A DNA stretch of 64,000 nt from the NCBI RefSeq assembly GCF_001187435.1, contig NZ_LFXA01000017.1, positions 248,001 through 312,000 of the forward strand, read 5' to 3'. The DNA comes from Streptomyces caatingaensis. Lineage in GTDB: Bacteria > Actinomycetota > Actinomycetes > Streptomycetales > Streptomycetaceae. How positions within the stretch are numbered: the stretch's first letter is position 1; each line of letters begins with the position of its first letter. The notes under the pieces were generated by a model. That model was not told the origin of the DNA. It did no database searches and saw only the letters and a list, made by a program, of their open reading frames with translations. The translations under genes and the position numbers were made by a program. Shown here one piece after another: positions 19,031 through 25,382 of this stretch.

Positions 19031-20311
19031 ATGACGGAGCGGAGTTACGTCGTGCCCTGGGGGAAACGGGGCGGCATTCTGGGGGAGGCGGAGGCCGCGG
19101 TGCTGGCCGAACTCGTCCGCGACGACACGCCGTTGTCGCTGGGGACGTGGCGGGAGCGGTTCGAGCAGTCCTTCGCCGGGCTGGTCGGCAGCGAGCACGC
19201 CGTCACCGCGACCAGCGGGACGGTCGCCCTCGAACTGGCCATCAGGATGCTCGACCTGGAGCCGGGCGACGAGGTGATCGTCACCCCGCAGACCTACCAG
19301 GCCACCGTGCAGCCGCTGCTGGACTACGACGTCACCGTCAGGTTCTGCGACATCGACCCGGCCACCCTCAACATCGACCCCGCCGCCGTGCGGGCCCTGA
19401 TCACGCCGCGGACCAAGGCGCTGCTGCTCGTGCACTACGGCGGCTGCCCGGCCGAGATGGACGAGATCATGGCGCTGGCCGACCGGCACGGGTTCCTGGT
19501 GCTGGAGGACTGCGCGCACGCCCTGGGCGCGCACTACAAGGGCCGCGCCCCGGGCTCGCTGGCCCACATCGCCACCTTCAGCTTCCAGAACGCCAAGAAC
19601 ATCACCACCCTCGGCGAGGGCGGCATGGTCACCTGCGACCGCGACGACTGGGCGGTGCGGCTGGACCGGCTGCGCTCCAACGACGTGGACGCGGAGCTGG
19701 AGAAGGCCGTCCCCGCACCCGGTTCCGACCGGGCGATGGAGCCGATCGTGCTGCCTTGGATGAAGTACTCCGCGTCCGTCTACAGCGACTCGGTGCGCCG
19801 CCTGCGGTACGCCGGGACCAACGCCACGATGTCCGAGGCCGCCGCGGCCGTGGGCCTGGCGCAGCTCGGCCGGCTGGACGCGGTGACGGAGGCGCGGCGC
19901 GCGATCGCCGCGCGGCTGGACGAGGTGCTGGAGCGGTACCCGTTCATGCGGCCGCAGGCGACGCCCGCGTACAGCGCCCACGCCCACCACCTCTACACCT
20001 GCTTCGCGGACCGGCAGGAGGTGCGCGACCAGCTCGTGCTGGCCCTGGACCGGCGCGGGGTGGAGATCCAGCTCCGCTACTTCCCGCAGCACCTGCTGCC
20101 CGAGTGGCGGCACCGCGGCCACCGGGCCGGCGAGTGCCCGGTGGCGGAGCGGCTGTGGTTCGAGGAGCACCTCAACCTGCCCTGCAACCCGCGGCTGAGC
20201 GGCTTCCAGGCCGACTACCTCGTGGAGGCGCTCGACGAGTCGCTGGCCGAGATCGGCGGCGGCCCGTCGGCACCGGCCCCGGCGGTCCTGGCCGCCGTCC
20301 GCGACCGGTGA
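19031..20311 (+). CDS. DegT/DnrJ/EryC1/StrS-family PLP aminotransferase
   Basis: The 426-residue protein is a fold-type I PLP enzyme of the family found in amino-sugar and secondary-metabolite pathways. The family marks are SGTVALELAI, PGDEVIVTPQTYQATV, the PLP-binding LEDCAHALGA and FSFQNAKNITTLGEGG with Lys189 as the likely Schiff-base lysine. The ATG follows GGGAG. It is the first gene of the cluster and overlaps the ParB-like regulator by GTGA. No sugar genes are nearby, but a NikD-like oxidase and an aryl-AMP ligase are, so an L-lysine 2-aminotransferase role like NikC/VisA in picolinate pathways is my preferred inference. I recall that NikC-type enzymes belong here, but could not verify it. 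The substrate remains unproven. Confidence 0.88.
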   Translation: MTERSYVVPWGKRGGILGEAEAAVLAELVRDDTPLSLGTWRERFEQSFAGLVGSEHAVTATSGTVALELAIRMLDLEPGDEVIVTPQTYQATVQPLLDYDVTVRFCDIDPATLNIDPAAVRALITPRTKALLLVHYGGCPAEMDEIMALADRHGFLVLEDCAHALGAHYKGRAPGSLAHIATFSFQNAKNITTLGEGGMVTCDRDDWAVRLDRLRSNDVDAELEKAVPAPGSDRAMEPIVLPWMKYSASVYSDSVRRLRYAGTNATMSEAAAAVGLAQLGRLDAVTEARRAIAARLDEVLERYPFMRPQATPAYSAHAHHLYTCFADRQEVRDQLVLALDRRGVEIQLRYFPQHLLPEWRHRGHRAGECPVAERLWFEEHLNLPCNPRLSGFQADYLVEALDESLAEIGGGPSAPAPAVLAAVRDR

Positions 20312-21315
20312 GCCCCGCGCCGCCGGCCGCCGCCGTCGCCGGACCCCCGCGCACCCGGCTGCCGGCGCCCCCGCCGGCCGACGGGCCGGTCGCCGTGCGG
20401 ATCAGCGCCCTGGACCTGTCGGGGTCGCCCCGGCTGACCGGGTGCGACGCCGACCACGTGCGGGCGCTGGCCGAGGCCGACCCCGCCGGGCTGCCGCCCA
20501 TCGTGGTGCACCGCGCCACGATGAAGGTGCTCGACGGCGTCCACCGGGTGCAGGCGGCCGTCCTGCGCGGCGAGTCCGAGATCCGCGCGGAGCTGCTGTG
20601 CGGCCCGGAGAAGGAGAGCTTCGTCCACGCCGTGCGCGCCAACACCGCGCACGGGCTGCCGCTGAGCCTGGAGGACCGCAAGGCGGCCGCCCTGCGGATC
20701 CTGCGCGAGTACCCGCACTGCTCGGACCGCTCGCTCGGAGACGTCGCCGGGCTGTCCGCGCGGACCATCGCCCGGCTGCGGCGTTCGACCGCGAACGGGC
20801 CGCGGTCGAACGACGGGCGGCTCGGCCGCGACGGCCGGGTGCGGCCGGCGAGCACCGCCGAGGGCCGGCTCCGCGCCGGCCACCTGCTGCGCGAGCACCC
20901 CGGGGCGTCCCTGCGCGACGTCGCCCACCGGGCGGGCATCTCGCTGGGCACCGCCCAGGACGTCAGCCGCCGGCTGCGCAGCGGCCTGGACCCGCTGCCC
21001 GACCGGCTGCGCGCCGACGCGGCGGCGGTACGGGGGCGGCCGGAGGCCCACGCCCGCGCCGCCGCGCCCGAGGCCCCCCGGCCGCCCGAGGGGCTGGCCT
21101 TCCTGCGCCAGGACCCCGCGCTGCGGTCCTCGGACGCCGGGCGGGCGCTGATCCGGCTGCTGTCCGCCCACGAGGCGGTGCTGGCCACGGGCGCCGGCCC
21201 CGCGTCCGCCGCCGCCGTCCCGCCGCACTGCGTCCCGGCGGCGGCCGAGGCGGCGCGCGCCTGCGCCCGCGCGTGGGCCCGGTTCGCGGACGAACTGGCG
21301 CGGCGCGAGCCGTAG
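20308..21315 (+). CDS. StrR/NovG-like ParB-domain pathway regulator
   Basis: The 335-residue protein has a ParB/sulfiredoxin-like N-terminal domain: PPIVVHRATMKVLDGVHRVQ, then ESFVHAVRANTAHGLPLSLEDR. A helix-turn-helix follows (CSDRSLGDVAGLSARTIARL), then a second HTH-like segment (GASLRDVAHRAGISLGTAQD). This order is that of StrR, NovG and related activators in antibiotic clusters, which bind GTTCRACTG-N11-CRGTYGAAC. A palindrome of that form lies inside this gene at 20783-20811. The GTG start overlaps the aminotransferase stop as GTGA, so regulator and enzyme are translated together. It probably activates this cluster. Confidence 0.85.
   Translation: MSPAPPAAAVAGPPRTRLPAPPPADGPVAVRISALDLSGSPRLTGCDADHVRALAEADPAGLPPIVVHRATMKVLDGVHRVQAAVLRGESEIRAELLCGPEKESFVHAVRANTAHGLPLSLEDRKAAALRILREYPHCSDRSLGDVAGLSARTIARLRRSTANGPRSNDGRLGRDGRVRPASTAEGRLRAGHLLREHPGASLRDVAHRAGISLGTAQDVSRRLRSGLDPLPDRLRADAAAVRGRPEAHARAAAPEAPRPPEGLAFLRQDPALRSSDAGRALIRLLSAHEAVLATGAGPASAAAVPPHCVPAAAEAARACARAWARFADELARREP
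20783..20811. promoter_or_regulatory. StrR/NovG-type binding palindrome inside the regulator gene
   Basis: GTTCGACCG (20783-20791), 11 bases, then CGGTCGAAC (20803-20811) form a perfect 9-bp inverted repeat with the StrR/NovG spacing. It differs from the consensus GTTCRACTG-N11-CRGTYGAAC at one symmetric position per half. It lies in the coding sequence for STANGPRSN, about 540 bases upstream of the carrier-protein gene. Confidence 0.6.
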
Positions 21316-21349
21316 TTCCTTCCCCCTCTGTTCTGCCTGAGGAGCCACT

Positions 21350-21637
21350 TTGCCGACCAACGCCTCGACCAACGCCTCGACCAACGCTGCGACGAACGCC
21401 TCGATGGAGGACGTCCACCGCGTCCTGACGGACATCGGGCTCGACCCCGCCATCCTGGAGGAGGCGGGCCCGCACGCCCGGCTGCGCGCCGAACTCGGGC
21501 TCGACTCCGTCGAGACCACCGACCTCCAGCTCGAACTCGGGAAGCGGTTCGGCCTGGACATCGACCTGTGGGACCGCGAGGACTACACCCTGGCCGACCT
21601 CGCCGGGCGGATCGCGGCCGCGGGGAGCCGGCCGTGA
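21350..21637 (+). CDS. Free-standing acyl/aryl carrier protein
   Basis: The 95-residue protein is a carrier domain with the phosphopantetheine site GLDSVETTDLQ (Ser53). The TTG start is chosen because GGAG lies five bases upstream. An ATG at 21404 lacks a ribosome site and would remove the unusual N-terminal tail of four TNAS-like repeats. The AMP-ligase start overlaps the stop as GTGA. The gene order suggests that this carrier accepts the aryl group activated by the ligase and hands it to the downstream ketosynthase. Confidence 0.87.
   Translation: MPTNASTNASTNAATNASMEDVHRVLTDIGLDPAILEEAGPHARLRAELGLDSVETTDLQLELGKRFGLDIDLWDREDYTLADLAGRIAAAGSRP
21356..21403 (+). repeat. 12-bp tandem repeat encoding TNAS units in the carrier protein
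   Basis: Four 12-base units of ACCAACGCCTCG (the last two with substitutions) encode TNASTNASTNAATNAS between the TTG start and the carrier domain. The period is in frame, so the tail can vary in length. Confidence 0.85.
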
Positions 21638-23289
21638 CGACCGCACTCGACCCGCGCGTCCCGGCCGTCGCGCCCGAACGGGCCGCGCGCTACCTGGAGT
21701 CCGGGGCCTGGACGGACGAACTCGTCGGCGACCGCGTCCTGGAGCGGTGCCGTACGGCGCCCGACAGCCTCGCCGTGATCGACGGCGAACGGCGCGTCAC
21801 CTACGGGGAACTGGGCCGCTCCGTGCACGGCGCGGCGGCCCGGCTGCGGGCGCTGGGCATCGGGCCCGGCGACCGGGTGGGCGTCCAGCTGCCCAACTGC
21901 TACGAGTACGTCGTCCTGGTGCTCGCCCTGCTGCGGATCGGCGCGCCGCCGGTCCTGATCCTGCCCGCCTTCCGCGAGCACGAGCTCGACCACATCGTCT
22001 CCGTCACCGAGCCGGTGGCCCTCGCGGTGGAGGCCGGCGGCCGCCGGTCCGACGCGCTCGGCACGGCGCGCCGCCTGCGGGAGCGGCGGCCGTCGCTGCG
22101 GCACCTGCTGGTGCGCGGGGGCGGGGACGGCTGCGTCGACCTGGCCGGACTGTGCCGGGCCGACGGCCCGGTGACGCCGTACGACGAGCCGGGCGCGGCG
22201 CCCGGGGACACGGCCGTCTTCCTGCTCTCCAGCGGGACGACCGGCCTGCCCAAGGCCATCGCCCGCACCCACCAGGGCTACGGGTACATGATCCGTTCCG
22301 CCGTGGAGGTCGCCGGGGTCTCGCAGGACACCGTCAACCTCGTGGTGATGCCCGCCGAGCACGGCTTCGTCATGAACTGCCCCGGTCTGCTGGGCACGTT
22401 GTCGGCCGGCGGCCGGGTCGTGCTCTCCTCCCCGGCCAGCGCCCGGCGCGCCCTCGAACTCGTCGAGCGGGAGGGCGTCACGCACAGCACCCTCGTCCCC
22501 ACGCTCGTCCTGCAGTGGATCGCCGCGGCCGGGGAGTCGCCCGGCGTCGATCTGTCGAGCCTGCGCGTGGTGCAGGTCGGCGGCGCGCGGCTGGCCGCCG
22601 ACACGGCCGCCGCGTTCCGCTCCGCGCTGGGCGCGACCGTGCAGCAGTGCTACGGGATGAGCGAGGGGCTCCTGTGCTTCACCCGCCTCGGCGACCCGCC
22701 CGCGATCACGGACGGCACGCAGGGGGCCGCCCTGTCCCCGCTGGACGAGATCCGCGTCGTGGACGAGGAGGGGGCGGACGTGGCGCCCGGCGCCATGGGG
22801 GAGTTGCTCACCCGCGGCCCGTACACCGTCGCGGGCTACTACCGCAACGCCGACGCCACGGCCTCCGCGTTCACGGAGGACGGCTTCTACCGCACCGGTG
22901 ATCTCGTCCGCGTCGACGGTCACGGCAACGTGATCGTGGAGGGCCGGGTCCGGGACGTCATCAACCGCGGGGGCGAGAAGATCTCCGCGGAGGAGCTGGA
23001 GGCCGTGGCGCGGCGCCATCCGCGGATCGCCGACGCGGCGGGGGTGGCGGTGCCGCATCCGCTGTACGGCGAGGTGGTGTGCCTGTACGTCGTGCGGGAC
23101 GGTCCGGACGACGGCGGGGACCTCGACCTGCCGACGGTGCGGCGCTTCCTCGACGGGGAGGGGCTGGCCCGCTACAAGCTGCCGGAACGCCTGGAGACGG
23201 TGCCGGCGCTGCCGCTGACCGGCATCGGCAAGGTCGACAAGGCGGCGCTGCGGCGCGACGCGGCGGAGCGGGCCGCGGCCGGTTCGTAG
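21634..23289 (+). CDS. Aryl-acid AMP ligase (EntE/DhbE/NikE-like)
   Basis: The 551-residue protein is a stand-alone adenylation enzyme that activates an aromatic acid with ATP and loads it on a carrier. The core motifs are FLLSSGTTGLPKAI (P-loop), CYGMSEGL, FYRTGDLVR, GRVRDVINRGGEKIS and the C-terminal lysine in LTGIGKVDK. The overall pattern, including LPAFREHELDHIV, is that of EntE-type aryl ligases. In the binding-pocket segment, Gly244 (AEHGFVMNCPG) takes the place of the Asn of DhbE/EntE (AHNYPLSSPG) that contacts the 2-hydroxyl of dihydroxybenzoate. This suggests a different acid, such as a pyridine carboxylate. The GTG start overlaps the carrier gene. Confidence 0.88.
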   Translation: MTTALDPRVPAVAPERAARYLESGAWTDELVGDRVLERCRTAPDSLAVIDGERRVTYGELGRSVHGAAARLRALGIGPGDRVGVQLPNCYEYVVLVLALLRIGAPPVLILPAFREHELDHIVSVTEPVALAVEAGGRRSDALGTARRLRERRPSLRHLLVRGGGDGCVDLAGLCRADGPVTPYDEPGAAPGDTAVFLLSSGTTGLPKAIARTHQGYGYMIRSAVEVAGVSQDTVNLVVMPAEHGFVMNCPGLLGTLSAGGRVVLSSPASARRALELVEREGVTHSTLVPTLVLQWIAAAGESPGVDLSSLRVVQVGGARLAADTAAAFRSALGATVQQCYGMSEGLLCFTRLGDPPAITDGTQGAALSPLDEIRVVDEEGADVAPGAMGELLTRGPYTVAGYYRNADATASAFTEDGFYRTGDLVRVDGHGNVIVEGRVRDVINRGGEKISAEELEAVARRHPRIADAAGVAVPHPLYGEVVCLYVVRDGPDDGGDLDLPTVRRFLDGEGLARYKLPERLETVPALPLTGIGKVDKAALRRDAAERAAAGS

Positions 23290-23400
23290 CACGTCCCCGC
23301 CGCGCGGCCGCGCGGGCGACGGCGAGACGGGGTTCCCTCCGGGGGAGGGGGCCCGGGCACAACTCCCCCTCCGCACCCACCCCAAGGAGCACGCACACCG

Positions 23401-24192
23401 ATGACCTGGATCAAACGCCTCCCCGGGGACGCCGTCCCGCGGCGGCAGCTCGTCTGCTTCCCGCACGCCGGCGGCACCGCGTCCTTCTACCGCCCCTGGC
23501 GGGCGGCCCTGCCCCCGGACGTCGAACTGCTCGTCGTCCAGTACCCGGGCCGGGAGGACCGCCTCACCGAGCCGTTCGCCGAGAGCATGGACGAGCTCGT
23601 CGCGGGCGTCTCGGCCGAACTCCCCGCCGAACTCGACCTCCCCTTCCGCTTCTTCGGGCACAGCATGGGCGCCCTCGTCGCCTACGAGACCACCCGGCAG
23701 TGGGAGCGCATGGGCCTCCCGGAGCCCGGACACCTCGTCGTCTCGGCCCAGTACGCCCCCGACGCCCTGCCCGCGGGCGACATCCACCTGGGCACGGACG
23801 ACGACGTGCTCGCCGAGGCCGAACGGCTCGGCGGCACCGGGCCGGAGGTCCGCCGCACCCCCGAACTCGCCTCCCTCGTCGCCGCCCTGGTCCGCGCCGA
23901 CTACCAGGTGCTGGAGACCTACCGGCCCTCCGACGGCGAGCCCGTCGGCGTCCCGCTGACGGCGCTGGGCGCCAAGGACGACCCCGAGGTCCGCCCGGAG
24001 GACGTCGCGGGCTGGTCGGCGTTCACCACGGGCGCTTTCGCCCTCCGGCTGTTCCCCGGCGGCCACTTCTACCTCCGGGACGACCCCCGGGGCCCCCTCT
24101 CCGCGCTCTCCTCCCCCTCCCCCTCCTCCCCCTCCTCCTCCCTCTCCGACACCGCGGAACCCGCGACCGAAGAAAGGCACGTACGTTCATGA
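23401..24192 (+). CDS. Type II thioesterase (GrsT/RifR family)
   Basis: The 263-residue alpha/beta-hydrolase is typical of editing thioesterases in PKS/NRPS clusters. The family marks are CFPHAGGTASFYRPW near the N-terminus, the nucleophile elbow GHSMGA, an acidic residue in LGAKDDPEV and the catalytic histidine in PGGHFYL. The ATG is preceded by AAGGAG. The C-terminus is low complexity (SSPSPSSPSSSLSD) and is encoded by a pure pyrimidine tract. With no integrated thioesterase on the PKS module, this enzyme may edit or release the product. The stop overlaps the next gene by ATGA. Confidence 0.9.
   Translation: MTWIKRLPGDAVPRRQLVCFPHAGGTASFYRPWRAALPPDVELLVVQYPGREDRLTEPFAESMDELVAGVSAELPAELDLPFRFFGHSMGALVAYETTRQWERMGLPEPGHLVVSAQYAPDALPAGDIHLGTDDDVLAEAERLGGTGPEVRRTPELASLVAALVRADYQVLETYRPSDGEPVGVPLTALGAKDDPEVRPEDVAGWSAFTTGAFALRLFPGGHFYLRDDPRGPLSALSSPSPSSPSSSLSDTAEPATEERHVRS
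24106..24147 (+). repeat. 42-base pure pyrimidine tract
   Basis: The tract runs without a purine for 42 bases near the 3' end of the thioesterase gene and encodes Ser/Pro/Leu only. It is built from CTCC and CCCCT units and is prone to slippage or triplex formation. Confidence 0.85.
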
Positions 24193-25382
24193 GCGGCACC
24201 GAAAGCTATGACCTCGTCGTCGTCGGCGGCGGCCCGATCGGCCTGTCCACGGCCTGGCACGCCGTCCGCCGCGGCCGGCGGAGGGTCCTCGTCCTCGACC
24301 GGCACGGCTTCTTCAACGAGCGCGCCGGATCGAGCGGCAGCGAGCGCCACTGGCGCCTCCAGTACACCCAGAAGGACATCTTCGCCCTCACCCTCCAGAC
24401 CCGCCCGCTCTGGCGGGAGCTGGAGGAACTGACCGGCCGCAAGCTGATCCACGAGGTGGGCAGCCTCTGGTTCGGGGACGTCACGGTGCCCACCAACGAG
24501 GGCCACATCGCCGACACCGCGAAGGCCATGGACGAGATGTCCGTACCGTACGAGTGGCTGAGCGGCAAGGAGATCGAGAAGCGGTGGGGCTTCGCGCACC
24601 TGCCCGCCCACTTCGAGGGCTTCCTCCAGCGCGACGGCGGCGCCATCGACGTCCGCGGCACCCTGACCGCCCTCTACCACCTCTCCCAGGAGCAGGGCGC
24701 GGTCCTGCGCGGCGGCGAGACGGTCCTGGAGGTCGCGCCCGACGCGACCGGCGTGACCGTCCGCACCGACCGCGCCGCCTACCGCGCCGACAAGGTCGTC
24801 CTCGCCAACAACACCCAGGCCAACGACCTGATGGCGCCGTGGGGGAGCGGCACGCTCGACATCCACCTCTACGAGATGGCCCTCGTCTCGCTGCGCCAGC
24901 GCGACCGCGCCGAGCGGCCGTTCTGGTTCGCCTTCCAGCCGCCCACCGACGAGGACACCAACCTCTTCTACGGCTTCCCGCCCAATCCCTGGTCGCTCAG
25001 CGACGAGGTGCGCCTCGGCCCGGACTTCGAGGTCAACGCCCTGGAGCACGCGGACCGGGCCACCGGCCGCCCGGACCCCCGGCACGTGCGCCGCGTCACC
25101 GACTGGGTCCGCGCCCACATGCCCTGGGTGGACCCCGAGCCGACCGCGACCGGCACCTGCCTGGCCGTCCTGCCCGGCGACCCGGCCCGGCAGTTCTACC
25201 TCGGCACCGCCGAGGAGCTGGTCGACGGCGGCGACCGCGTCGTGGTCTGCGCGTCCGGCTGGGCGTTCAAACTCGTCCCGCTCTTCGGCCGGATCTGCGC
25301 CGAACTCGCCCTCGACGGCACGACCGCGCACGACATCGCGCGCCACGCCCTCACCGGCCTGGTGCCCGGGACACCCCGGTGA
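24189..25382 (+). CDS. NikD/sarcosine-oxidase-like flavin amine oxidase
   Basis: The 397-residue protein is of the monomeric sarcosine oxidase (MSOX) family. It has an N-terminal dinucleotide motif (LVVVGGGPIGLSTAWHAVRR), the early Arg/His segment SSGSERHWRLQY, and Cys324 in TGTCLAVL. That Cys aligns by position with the cysteine that binds FAD covalently in MSOX (Cys315) and NikD (Cys321). Its length is close to NikD. NikD oxidises piperideine-2-carboxylate to picolinate in nikkomycin biosynthesis, and the adjoining aminotransferase and aryl-AMP ligase complete the same set. An oxidation of another cyclic or N-methyl amine is the alternative. It overlaps both neighbours by four bases. Confidence 0.88.
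   Translation: MSGTESYDLVVVGGGPIGLSTAWHAVRRGRRRVLVLDRHGFFNERAGSSGSERHWRLQYTQKDIFALTLQTRPLWRELEELTGRKLIHEVGSLWFGDVTVPTNEGHIADTAKAMDEMSVPYEWLSGKEIEKRWGFAHLPAHFEGFLQRDGGAIDVRGTLTALYHLSQEQGAVLRGGETVLEVAPDATGVTVRTDRAAYRADKVVLANNTQANDLMAPWGSGTLDIHLYEMALVSLRQRDRAERPFWFAFQPPTDEDTNLFYGFPPNPWSLSDEVRLGPDFEVNALEHADRATGRPDPRHVRRVTDWVRAHMPWVDPEPTATGTCLAVLPGDPARQFYLGTAEELVDGGDRVVVCASGWAFKLVPLFGRICAELALDGTTAHDIARHALTGLVPGTPR

Noticed and set aside
16130..20170. 1346-codon minus-strand frame over the M4-like gene and aminotransferase
   Set aside because: It crosses two genes with strong protein evidence, has no domain, and spans a terminator.
21583..24180. 865-codon minus-strand frame over the AMP ligase and thioesterase
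   Set aside because: It is a Gly/Arg/Asp-rich shadow of two genes with intact catalytic motifs.
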